Shown: positions 8,425 through 16,730 of the stretch, piece by piece
How the letters are laid out: each line of letters begins with the position of its first letter
Numbering within the stretch: position 1 is the stretch's first letter
From: SB11 sp037968475
Lineage (GTDB): Bacteria > Bacteroidota > Bacteroidia > UBA8524
DNA: 64,000 bases
Direction of reading: 5' to 3'
Assembly (NCBI GenBank): GCA_037968475.1
Contig: JBBKVO010000049.1
Location: forward strand, 7,195 to 71,194
The notes under the pieces: generated by a model
What the model was told of the DNA's origin: nothing
The model's database searches: none
The model's input: the letters and a program-made list of their open reading frames with translations, nothing else
Translations under genes and position numbers: made by a program

Positions 8425-9081
8425 ATGAAATTTTTCATAGACACAGCTAACCTAGCCCAAATACGCGAAGCCAATGATTTTGGTGTGCTTGATGGCGTTA
8501 CCACCAATCCATCGCTAATGGCTAAAGAAGGCATTAAAGGCGCTGAAAACATAATAAACCACTACAAAGCTATTTGCGAAATTGTGGAGGGTGATATTAG
8601 TGCCGAAGTAATATCTACCGATTATGAGGGTATTATAGAAGAAGGTAAAATACTTGCCGCCCTTAATGATAAAATAGTGGTAAAAGTACCTATGATAAAA
8701 GATGGTGTTAAGGCCATAAAATACTTCTCACAAAACGGTATAAAAACCAACTGTACCCTTGTATTTTCAGCAGGACAGGCATTGTTAGCGGCTAAAGCAG
8801 GTGCTACTTATGTATCGCCGTTTATTGGCCGTTTAGATGATATTAGTTTTGATGGGGTTGATCTTATAGCTCAAATAGCGCGCATATATAGTATACACGG
8901 CTTGCAAACTCAAATTTTGGCAGCCTCTATACGTAGCCCTATGCACATTATTAAATGTGCCGAAGTTGGTGCTGATGTTATCACCAGCCCTTTAGAAAGC
9001 ATTATGGGTTTACTAAAACACCCACTTACCGATAGTGGTTTACAAAAGTTTTTAGAAGACCATGCTAAACTAAACGGTTAG
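8425..9081 (+). CDS. tal: Small-type transaldolase / fructose-6-phosphate aldolase family
   Basis: 218 residues, the size of the short TalC/Fsa subfamily. MKFFIDTANLAQI at the start, GVTTNPSLMAKEG (24-36) and VVKVPM, in which K87 is the Schiff-base lysine, are all in place, as are the late strand motifs ILAASIRSP and ITSPL. It transfers a dihydroxyacetone unit between sugar phosphates in the non-oxidative pentose phosphate pathway, or acts as a fructose-6-phosphate aldolase; sequence alone does not separate these well. It is monocistronic, with its own promoter and a terminator at 9119. Confidence 0.93.
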   Translation: MKFFIDTANLAQIREANDFGVLDGVTTNPSLMAKEGIKGAENIINHYKAICEIVEGDISAEVISTDYEGIIEEGKILAALNDKIVVKVPMIKDGVKAIKYFSQNGIKTNCTLVFSAGQALLAAKAGATYVSPFIGRLDDISFDGVDLIAQIARIYSIHGLQTQILAASIRSPMHIIKCAEVGADVITSPLESIMGLLKHPLTDSGLQKFLEDHAKLNG

Positions 9082-9118
9082 TATCCTATTTAGTCAAAAA
9101 AATAATATTAAGTATAGA

Positions 9119-9147
9119 ACGCTTTGCTGCACAGCAAGGCGTTTTTT
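9119..9147 (+). terminator. Terminator after transaldolase
   Basis: ACGCTTTGCTG pairs with CAGCAAGGCGT, followed by TTTTTG. Confidence 0.85.
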
Positions 9148-9183
9148 GTTTGTAGATTTACGTGTGGTATAAGAATACACAAA

Positions 9184-9720
9184 ATTGGAAGCTGGTACGA
9201 GCGGACGCTCGTACTGAAAATAATAGAGCGTCCGCTTGGTGGTGAAGTGCGATTAGTTGTTCTTTATCATCCCCCTGCCCCCTTCGCTTACGCCTTATCC
9301 TTCGACTTCGCTCAGGATTACAGTACACAAGGGGGACAATGCAGTGCTATACCCCGTTCCCCGAAGCGTCCTCGCTTCGGGATAGTAAGTGGTAGCGTCT
9401 TCGCTACAAACAACATTTCGAGTGGACTCGAACAAGAAGAAACTTCAAGCGAGGACGCTTGAAGGAACCCCGAAGCTGGCTCGAGCGTCCGCTCGGTAGT
9501 GGGATTGTTTTTTCCTGCGCTGTCTTCTGCACTCCTTCGACTCCGCTCAGGATGACAACCCACAAGTGGGACAATGCAATGTGCAATATTTTTGGCAAAA
9601 TGCGCTAAAACCAAAGGGCAGTGGCGTGGCTTCCCTCCTCGTAGGGCTTGTGTGTGGATAAGGAGGGACTGAGGGTGGTAGAGAAGTTGCCTGTTGATTT
9701 TATGTTTTCTTATCCCGAAT
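9184..9720. repeat. Mosaic palindromic repeat block (copy A)
   Basis: This gap of about 650 bp has no gene. It contains a run of perfect small hairpins: 9195-9214, 9360-9381, 9392-9407, 9417-9432, 9443-9464 and 9482-9495, most built on AGCG...CGCT with different outer bases. It also carries two copies of a TCCTTCGACT-CGCTCAGGAT-ACA unit (about 9297-9322 and 9533-9557). Positions 9190-9327 match, in reverse complement, the block at 22.85-23.0 kb. The tail 9600-9717 (GGGCAGTGGCGTGGC..., TTATCCCGAA) matches the ends of the blocks at 47.6 and 56.3 kb. ORFs called here (9124-9462, 9318-9614) reflect the palindromes. Confidence 0.8.
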
Positions 9721-9730
9721 CCAAATTAGA

Positions 9731-11038
9731 CTAATAAGCGTACGACTCGTACCAACCTAAGCCATACGAGATAAAGTTGTAGCCGCAATCGCACTCAATA
9801 GTATTGCCTCCGCTTTCAAGTTCTATGTAGGCGTATACAAATTCGCTACGGTAGGGCAATTCTTTATAATCACCAATCACACTTTTGCCGTTTATGGTAA
9901 ATTTATCCAAATCGTCGCGCTTAAACATCACCGTTGCATAGTAACGGTTAATGTTTTCGGTATTCATGGCAGGCAATTCGGTATGGCCATTAAAGCTTTG
10001 CAGTGGGCGCACCATTACCATTGATGGGTCGCCCCTTTGTCTATCGCAACGTGTACCAATAGTATATTGGCAAATCATCACAGGGCGTGATGTGGTAACA
10101 TAAAACACCTCTTCTTTCAACTCCAACTCTAAAAACTTACCGGCTTTTGCAATAGTATAGCGTTGCCCATCCACATCAACATAGGTATTATCTTCTTTTG
10201 CTAATATGCGTACTACGTATTTGTGACGAGTATCAAAAGGTATAAGGGCAAACTCGTGTCCCCAATTTTCAGTAGGAGGTATTTGTTCGTACAAATGGTC
10301 GCAACTTTGGCAATAGCGAGGCACATACGCGCAAGTCATTCCGCTAAAAACAGCAATCTTCTTTCCGTTCACCTCACGCACACGGCTACCAGTTAAATCT
10401 CTTTTCGACTGCACCATATAGCTATCACCTTTGTTCAGTTTTATTCTATACGGTACGTGCGATATTCCCCCATCCATACTAATGGCTACATTTATCAGTT
10501 CTACCTCTGTACTATCTTCAGTAGCCAAAATAAGGTATTGACTAGGGTACTGCGGTTTCAGCACATGGTATTGCATTATATAATACTCGTGCCCCAACTG
10601 GTCAATAGGTATCACCACAGTCGCATCACTTGATGAACCGCTGGTATTTTTTGCCACTACCATCACATTATCTAGTGCCTCTATATACAGCCCTTTGTGG
10701 GTGCTTTTACCCTCGCGGGTTTTGGTAGTGTATTCTTTGGGGATGATAATAGTAGTAACTGAACCTGGGTATACTTGAAAACTTTGTTCCCAATCTTTCT
10801 CACTTCTGGCTTCTATTATAGCAGCTTTTAGTTTTATAGTAACTGTTGTTTTTTTATCAGAAGTTATTTGCAGCGATAGTTCAAACGGGTCGGGACCTAT
10901 TTCACTTTGTAAATAGCCTACCCAAAAACTTTTCCCTTTATAGTCTATACCCTCTTTAGCGTATGCTTGCGTAGCTAGCAATACCAAAAAAGCAAAACCT
11001 AAAAGGCGTAAAAAAATATGTTTATTGTTTAAAAACAA
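9731..11038 (-). CDS. Secreted protein with IgGFc-binding-type N-terminal domain
   Basis: 435 residues with a signal peptide ending near AYAKEG (about residue 28). The body reads KSFWVGYLQ..., then short beta-strand repeats, SSDATVVIPIDQLGHEYYI, and a Cys-containing segment (TCAYVPRYCQSCDHLYEQIPPTENWGHEF split over about 230-260). This is the pattern of the IgGFc-binding protein N-terminal domain found in many secreted bacterial proteins. Real immunoglobulin binding is not implied. It ends without the usual T9SS C-terminal domain or extra adhesion modules, so it consists of that domain alone. Monocistronic. Exported; surface or periplasmic location uncertain. Confidence 0.75.
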   Translation of the reverse strand: MFLNNKHIFLRLLGFAFLVLLATQAYAKEGIDYKGKSFWVGYLQSEIGPDPFELSLQITSDKKTTVTIKLKAAIIEARSEKDWEQSFQVYPGSVTTIIIPKEYTTKTREGKSTHKGLYIEALDNVMVVAKNTSGSSSDATVVIPIDQLGHEYYIMQYHVLKPQYPSQYLILATEDSTEVELINVAISMDGGISHVPYRIKLNKGDSYMVQSKRDLTGSRVREVNGKKIAVFSGMTCAYVPRYCQSCDHLYEQIPPTENWGHEFALIPFDTRHKYVVRILAKEDNTYVDVDGQRYTIAKAGKFLELELKEEVFYVTTSRPVMICQYTIGTRCDRQRGDPSMVMVRPLQSFNGHTELPAMNTENINRYYATVMFKRDDLDKFTINGKSVIGDYKELPYRSEFVYAYIELESGGNTIECDCGYNFISYGLGWYESYAY

Positions 11039-11168
11039 TGTGGGTAAAGTGTTAAAAATAACGACAAAGCTAATTCCCTATGCAATGTTATCAGGGCTTT
11101 GGTTAGCCACAAGTGTGGAAAACCAATAATTAACAATTGTTAATAAAACACCCTTAAATACCCTAGTA

Positions 11169-11678
11169 TTATAAGGCTGCTGAAAAACCTATAAGGTTTT
11201 GTAAATCAATTAGTTGATAAGAATTAAAATAGGCGTCAGAAGGTACTAAAAAACCCTTTACTCCCACATTTTCAGCCGCTTCAATATCTCGTTCTTTATC
11301 ACCAATTAAAAACGATTTTGATACATCTACCCCATACTTTGCCACTGCCTTTTCTATCATTAAACTAGCAGGTTTGCGGCATAAACAATGGGTTTTTGTG
11401 GGATGATGAGGACAATAGTATGTTTCTTTTATATACAGGTTTTCTTGAGCCAAGATATTGTTTAGCTTAGTGTGTATATCAAAAAGGTCATTGTGGGTAT
11501 ACAAACCTTTATCTATACCGCCTTGGTTGGTTATTATTATAAACTCATAATCGTTTTGTTGCATTATTTTCATAAAAGGTATCACCCAAGGGTTTACCTC
11601 AAACTCATCAGCGTGTTCTACATACCTGCCCAATTCTTTATTAAGCACTCCATCTCTATCAAAAAATACTGTTTTCAT
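11169..11678 (-). CDS. gmhB: GmhB/HisB-like HAD phosphatase
   Basis: 169 residues. HAD motif I is FFDRDGVLN with D7 and D9; motif II TNQGG at 50-54; motif IV GDKERD at 126-131. The zinc-site signature of D-glycero-D-manno-heptose-1,7-bisphosphate 7-phosphatase is present: C89, H91/H92, C98, C100. It would remove the C7 phosphate in ADP-heptose synthesis for lipopolysaccharide core. Divergent from the neighbouring glycosyltransferase. A histidinol-phosphatase role is possible, since HisB-N is close, but no his genes are nearby. Confidence 0.8.
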   Translation of the reverse strand: MKTVFFDRDGVLNKELGRYVEHADEFEVNPWVIPFMKIMQQNDYEFIIITNQGGIDKGLYTHNDLFDIHTKLNNILAQENLYIKETYYCPHHPTKTHCLCRKPASLMIEKAVAKYGVDVSKSFLIGDKERDIEAAENVGVKGFLVPSDAYFNSYQLIDLQNLIGFSAAL

Positions 11679-11826
11679 GGTGTGCCAAAGCTACTAATTG
11701 TCATCTTTATGTCAAAATATTACCTATGCGGTAGGTAATTATATGTTAAATATACCAATACTTAGTTTTTCTTCTTTGAAACTTCATACGCTTATATCTA
11801 TTTTCGCCGTTCATCAATACACCCCC

Positions 11827-12555
11827 TTGGCTACAAAATTAGTTATAATACCCACCTACAACGAAAAGGAAAACATCGAAAAGATGATTAGGAAGGTCAT
11901 GTCCTTGCCTATGGGTTTTGATTTATTAATTGTTGATGACTCTTCGCCAGACGGTACAGGAGCTATTATTAAACGCCTGATACCCGAGTTTGAAGGCCGC
12001 TTGCATATTTTAGAGCGCACTATAAAAGATGGCCTAGGTCGTGCCTATATAGCCGGCTTTAAATGGGGGTTAGCCAAAGAATACTACCAGTATTTTTTTG
12101 AGATTGATGCCGATTTTAGCCACAACCCCGAAGATTTGATGCGCCTTAATAATGCGTGTGAACTTGATGGCTATGATTTGGCAGTAGGGTCTCGCTATGT
12201 AAAAGGTGTTAACGTAGTAAACTGGCCTATGGGCAGGGTGCTAATGAGTTATTTTGCCAGCAAATATGTACGTTTTGTAACGGGCATGAGTATTAGCGAT
12301 ACCACCGCAGGGTTTGTGTGCTATCGCCGTAAATTGCTTGAAGGTATTGGTCTTGATGCCATAAAATTTAAAGGTTATGCCTTCCAAATAGAAATGAAAT
12401 TTAGGGCGTGGAAACGCAAATTTAAAATCAAAGAAGTACCTATTATTTTTACCGACCGCACCGAAGGCCAATCAAAAATGAGTAAAGGCATTTTTTGGGA
12501 AGCTATTGTGGGTGTAATGCAAATGAAGGTAGCCAGTTGGTTTGGCAAATACTAA
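11827..12555 (+). CDS. Polyprenol-phosphate mannosyltransferase-like GT2 (DPM1 family)
   Basis: GT-A fold glycosyltransferase of family 2. Motifs: LVIIPTYNEKENI at the start, IVDDSSPDGTG, and EIDADFSHNPED with the metal-binding DAD. It lacks the C-terminal membrane helices of larger DPM enzymes and so resembles the short catalytic form (about 240 aa). I place the start at TTG 11827 (MATKLVIIPTYNE, 242 aa): the longer frame from 11698 adds 43 residues that look non-coding, overlaps the divergent promoter region, and starts with TTG too. It would transfer mannose or a similar sugar from a nucleotide donor to a polyprenyl phosphate for later periplasmic transfer, for example by GT39 enzymes such as the one at 31-32.5 kb. 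Confidence 0.88.
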   Translation: MATKLVIIPTYNEKENIEKMIRKVMSLPMGFDLLIVDDSSPDGTGAIIKRLIPEFEGRLHILERTIKDGLGRAYIAGFKWGLAKEYYQYFFEIDADFSHNPEDLMRLNNACELDGYDLAVGSRYVKGVNVVNWPMGRVLMSYFASKYVRFVTGMSISDTTAGFVCYRRKLLEGIGLDAIKFKGYAFQIEMKFRAWKRKFKIKEVPIIFTDRTEGQSKMSKGIFWEAIVGVMQMKVASWFGKY

Positions 12556-12872
12556 TAGTTCTATTGGTATAAAATTATTCTATACTAATCTCTTGCTAGA
12601 GTTTAGTAGAATAGTATTCTTTTTTTGTGCCAAAATTGGGCAGTACATTTATTGCTGCTGACTTAATTTTTCATCTGGGCATCCAGCTCGTTTTACTGCA
12701 TTTAACCCAAATAAAAACATTACTGTTTGTGTCTTGTTTGGACAATATGATTTGCTGAATAATTCGATTGATATTAAATGAGAGTATTATTTGAATTATT
12801 GCGGCAGTAGTATTAAAAAGAATTAACCAATAAATTTAACTCATTCTTAAAACCCGACGACACCCGTTTTAT
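12556..12872. other. Intergenic region with a terminator, otherwise featureless
   Basis: An imperfect hairpin at 12577-12612 followed by TTCTTTTTTT forms a likely terminator for the glycosyltransferase. The remaining 250 bp upstream of the porin show no ORF, repeat or clear promoter that I can recognise. Confidence 0.5.
12577..12627 (+). terminator. Terminator after the GT2 gene
   Basis: ATTCTATACTAATCTC pairs imperfectly with AGAGTTTAGTAGAAT, followed after a few bases by a T7 run. Confidence 0.65.
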
Positions 12873-14201
12873 ATGATAAGAAAGATGATTAGCCGCACCG
12901 TTATACTTTTTGCAATACTATTTTTTGCCTCGGACTTAAATGCTCAAAGCAAAGAAAACAAACCCCTGAAATTTGACCTTAACGAGGATGGAAGCCACTA
13001 TGTAAAGGCTTCGTTTACAGCACAAATATGGGCAAGGTATAACCAAAGCAACCCGGGTACTACCATTTTTGATTACAAAAAAGACCAAACGTTTGATATA
13101 GGCATACGAAGAGCTCGCATTGTGCTTGACGGTATGGTAAGCGATAAGGTGTATTTTTTTACCCAATTTGGTATTAATAACTTCACCTCCACATCAGCCA
13201 GAAAATCACCCTTATTTTTCCACGATGTTTCTGCCGATTATCACATTACTAAACGTAGCCTGCATATTGGTGGTGGCTTAACAGGGTGGACGGGTATTGC
13301 TCGTTTCTCATCGCCTTCTATTGGCACAATAATGGGGTACGATGCTCCTTTGTTTTTGCAGGGCACTAACGATGCTACCGACCAGTTTTTGCGTAAACTA
13401 AGCATATATGCCAAAGGTAAAATAGGCAAATTGGATTATAGGGTAATAGTATCCAACCCAATGTCGGTACAAAATAGCGGTGGTGTAGTAGACAATATTA
13501 GTGTTAACTCAAACTTTTCGTGGATGCCTCCCAGCCTACAATATGGCGGTTATTTTATGTACCAGTTTTTGGATGAAGAAAGTAACCTAAACCCATACTT
13601 GGTGGGTACATATTTGGGCAAAAAGAAAGTATTTAATGTAGGTGCAGGTTTTCAATACCAAGCCAATGCCATGTGGCGCGTAAGCAATACCCCACAGCAA
13701 GATACCATAAGCGAAGATATGCTTCACTTTGCCGCCGATGTATTTTACGACCGCCCAGTGGGCAGTAAAGGTGCAGCACTTAGCTTTTATGCCACGTATG
13801 TAAACTATGGTTTTGGCAAAGGTTATTTGCGCAATGTTGGGGTAATGAATCCTGCCAACGGAGTTGCTACGGGTACAAATACCCTTAACGGTAGTGGCAA
13901 TGGTGTGCCTATGATAGGTACAGGTAGTGTGATACAAGGCCAATTGGGCTATTTGCTGCCCACAACTGCTTTGGGCGAAAATAATGGCCAACTAATGCCT
14001 TATATAATGGTGATGAGTGCCAATTACGATCGCCTAAACGAAAGTATGCTATTGTTTGATGCCGGTGTAAACTGGTTTATAAGCGGACACAAAACTAAAC
14101 TAAGCCTAAATTGGCAAAACCGCCCCGTATTTAGTGCCCGCAACCTACAAGTTGCCGAGCACAAATCGATGGTGGTTTTGCAGTTGCAAGTAGGCATTTA
14201 G
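12873..14201 (+). CDS. Outer-membrane porin, phosphate-selective (OprO/P) type
   Basis: 442 residues. A signal peptide ends at LNAQ (about residue 25). The mature part is a repeated alternation of aromatic/hydrophobic strands and polar turns (FTAQIWARYNQ, GIRRARIVLDGMV, YFFTQFGINNF) and ends in a hydrophobic strand VVLQLQVGI, as a 16-strand beta-barrel should. RRARI followed by G(M/K)..D.V.F..Q is typical of Bacteroidota proteins annotated as porin or phosphate-selective porin O/P. Substrate is not known. Monocistronic, with a terminator at 14235. Confidence 0.78.
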   Translation: MIRKMISRTVILFAILFFASDLNAQSKENKPLKFDLNEDGSHYVKASFTAQIWARYNQSNPGTTIFDYKKDQTFDIGIRRARIVLDGMVSDKVYFFTQFGINNFTSTSARKSPLFFHDVSADYHITKRSLHIGGGLTGWTGIARFSSPSIGTIMGYDAPLFLQGTNDATDQFLRKLSIYAKGKIGKLDYRVIVSNPMSVQNSGGVVDNISVNSNFSWMPPSLQYGGYFMYQFLDEESNLNPYLVGTYLGKKKVFNVGAGFQYQANAMWRVSNTPQQDTISEDMLHFAADVFYDRPVGSKGAALSFYATYVNYGFGKGYLRNVGVMNPANGVATGTNTLNGSGNGVPMIGTGSVIQGQLGYLLPTTALGENNGQLMPYIMVMSANYDRLNESMLLFDAGVNWFISGHKTKLSLNWQNRPVFSARNLQVAEHKSMVVLQLQVGI

Positions 14202-14234
14202 TAGAAAGCTCCAAACAAATCGTTTCTTACTTTA

Positions 14235-14268
14235 AATAACCCTGTCGGGATGGTGGGGTTATTTTATT
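14235..14268 (+). terminator. Terminator after the porin gene
   Basis: AATAACCC pairs with GGGTTATT, followed by TTATTTAT. Confidence 0.75.
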
Positions 14269-14403
14269 TATAGCGGAAAAATATTCCAAATAAAATAACC
14301 GCCACTCACATAATTATTACTACTGCTAAAACAATATAACAATTTGGTGCTATTGGCTAAACCTATTATTGCGTCGGAATATTATTAAAAAAGCTAATTA
14401 TCT

Positions 14404-16692
14404 ATGCGCAATCTAAAATTGTGGTGGGCTTACTTTGCCATCATTCTTGTTTTTGCAAGCTGCAAAAGGGATTTTAATTTACCCGAAGAAGAAGCAACAA
14501 ACAAATCGAACACCAATATTGAAGCTAAAGACCTTATAGTTCCGGCAGGTTTTAAATTTGAAACCGAAAAAAACTTAAACATAAGTGTAAAAGTAGCCGA
14601 TGCAAAAGCAAGCGAACGATATGCTATAAAAATATATAACGATTTGCCCGCCACAGGTCAACTAATTAGCACAGGACTTACCAATGCCAATGCTGAGTAT
14701 AGCACCACTGTACGTGTACCTGTTGATAAAGAATATATCTATATTGAAAAAATAAACCCTGATGGTAGCAGCAAATACGAGAAAGTAAAAGCCAACCAAT
14801 TTGCTAAAACGGTTTTTAATAATACCCCAAGCACACCTTATATTATACGTAAGTCTGGCTCGGGTATGAATTGCTCTACGTGCAACCGTACCGTTAACAA
14901 CCCTTCGAGCGGTACTCTTTATGTTATTGATGAAACACTGTGTCTTACAGGTACTATAAGCAATGTTACCGTTAAATTAATAACAGGTGCACACCTAAAT
15001 ATTATAGGGAATGTAACTGGCGGTTTAACTGTAGAGATAGGCGATGGCAATTACTCAACCGTCAGGGTTTGTGGCACAGGTACAATAGACCATCTTAAAT
15101 ATGTAGCCGACGGAAATGTGTATTTCCTTGAAGGATCAAGAATGATAATAAAAAAAATCACTCCAATTTCAAACTGCAAACTTGTTAGCTGGAGTGATAG
15201 TTTGATTATTTCTGATGAGTTGTATCCCGATTATATTTATATGGAAAATAACGGTAAAATGTATTTTGATAAAATGCTGTACCTGAAAACTGGCTCAGTG
15301 CTTACTAATAATGGCACTTTGGTTGCGAAGGACATGTCACTTGGAGGTGACCTTAACAATACTGCCAGTCTTACAAACAATAATTATATGTTGGTAACAA
15401 ACCGCTTTTCAGGCGACCCAGGTTGCAGCATTACAAATAACTGCTTTATAAATGTTTACAGTACGTTTGAAAGCGGAGGTACCCTTATAAACAAGAACTA
15501 TATAAGATGCGGTTCATTTCAACAGATTGGCTATCCACCTACCTATACTGAAATGCAAGATGGAGCTTTAATAAGTACTAATACTTTTACTCACCGATCA
15601 GGAAAAATTACAGGTACAGGCACCAACCGTAGCAAAATTAAGGTCTCAACCTTCACAGGCATCTATGATGATTTTGACTCTCCTGTTATTGAAGGTGAGA
15701 TTGATATTTGCGACCTAGATGGCGTAGAAACGAACCAAGGCTCACTTACCTTATCAGCAGCTATTAGCTGTGCAGGCTCAATACCCACTAGTACTTGCAA
15801 CCCTGAAGGTTTTGGAACATCAACCATAACCGACAGCGATAATGATGGTGTGGCCGACGCTCAAGACGAGTACCCTAACGATGCCACGCGTGCCTTTAAT
15901 AGTTTCTATCCCAATGCTTCTACCACAGCAACCATAGCTTTTGAAGATTTATGGCCTGCCCAAGCCGATTACGATTTTAATGATTTAAGCGTTGCCCTTA
16001 ATATTCAAAAAGTGTTGAATGCCGATAATAAAGTAGTTGAGTGTAAAGTAAAAATGAATGTACGTGCAGTTGGTGCATCGTTTGATAACGGATTTGGTTT
16101 TCAATTGGATGATTTAGTCCCTGCCGATATTAGCAGTATAACAGGGCAAGTATTGGTGCGCAATCTTATCACCCGCAATGCCAACAATACCGAGGCAGGC
16201 CAAACCAAAGCCGTTATTATAGGTTTTGATAGCCCCGAACCTACGCTGCACCGTGCCGCAGGTTCATTCTTTAATACTATTAAAACTAACGGAGTAGGTA
16301 CAAGCGATACAGTTACACTAACCATAGTATTTACCAACCCTATTGATGATAGCAAACTAACGCTAGAAAAAATTAACCCTTTTATGTTCACCAATCGCCG
16401 CAGAGGCTACGAGGTGCATTTAATAGATTTTAAACCTACATCATTAGCTACAACCAGCTTGTTTGGCACATTTGCCGATAGAAGCAACCCAAGTAATAAT
16501 AGCTATTACAAAAATGCTAATGGTATGCCTTGGGCTATTCTTATACCTACTGATTTTTATCACCCTGCCGAGAAAAAAGCTATTACCACAGCCTATAACT
16601 TTTTTGATGATTGGGTAATATCAGGCGGAACAACAAACACCAATTGGTATACCAATACCGTTGGCAACCAAAATGCTGATAACATTTATTAA
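14404..16692 (+). CDS. LruC-domain lipoprotein, copy 1
   Basis: 762 residues. The N-terminus MRNLKLWWAYFAII ends in the lipobox VFASC with C20, then KRD. Regions: a Greek-key or CNA-B-like domain (about 30-130), a beta-repeat region with many Asn-Asn turns (about 150-460, probably a beta-helix-like fold), a calcium-type loop DSDNDGVADAQDEYP (about 477-491), and the C-terminal LruC domain (FEDLWPAQADYDFNDL... YEVHLIDFKPT... WYTNTVGNQNADNIY). LruC domains occur in Leptospira and Bacteroidota surface lipoproteins of unknown function. It is directly followed by a close paralogue. Likely surface-exposed, anchored by lipid. Confidence 0.85.
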   Translation: MRNLKLWWAYFAIILVFASCKRDFNLPEEEATNKSNTNIEAKDLIVPAGFKFETEKNLNISVKVADAKASERYAIKIYNDLPATGQLISTGLTNANAEYSTTVRVPVDKEYIYIEKINPDGSSKYEKVKANQFAKTVFNNTPSTPYIIRKSGSGMNCSTCNRTVNNPSSGTLYVIDETLCLTGTISNVTVKLITGAHLNIIGNVTGGLTVEIGDGNYSTVRVCGTGTIDHLKYVADGNVYFLEGSRMIIKKITPISNCKLVSWSDSLIISDELYPDYIYMENNGKMYFDKMLYLKTGSVLTNNGTLVAKDMSLGGDLNNTASLTNNNYMLVTNRFSGDPGCSITNNCFINVYSTFESGGTLINKNYIRCGSFQQIGYPPTYTEMQDGALISTNTFTHRSGKITGTGTNRSKIKVSTFTGIYDDFDSPVIEGEIDICDLDGVETNQGSLTLSAAISCAGSIPTSTCNPEGFGTSTITDSDNDGVADAQDEYPNDATRAFNSFYPNASTTATIAFEDLWPAQADYDFNDLSVALNIQKVLNADNKVVECKVKMNVRAVGASFDNGFGFQLDDLVPADISSITGQVLVRNLITRNANNTEAGQTKAVIIGFDSPEPTLHRAAGSFFNTIKTNGVGTSDTVTLTIVFTNPIDDSKLTLEKINPFMFTNRRRGYEVHLIDFKPTSLATTSLFGTFADRSNPSNNSYYKNANGMPWAILIPTDFYHPAEKKAITTAYNFFDDWVISGGTTNTNWYTNTVGNQNADNIY

Positions 16693-16730
16693 ACCAATAC
16701 TATCACATACATCACCACACATTTAAATTT

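Noticed and set aside
9195..9495. CRISPR-like array
   Set aside because: Hairpins are unequal in sequence and spacing; no constant repeat with unique spacers and no cas genes.
9124..9614. ORFs on both strands in the gap after transaldolase
   Set aside because: They translate the hairpin array and repeat copies; Ser/Arg-rich, no family resemblance.
11698..11826. N-terminal extension of the GT2 enzyme
   Set aside because: Starts at TTG, lies in the divergent promoter region, and the family begins at LVIIPTYNE, next to TTG 11827.
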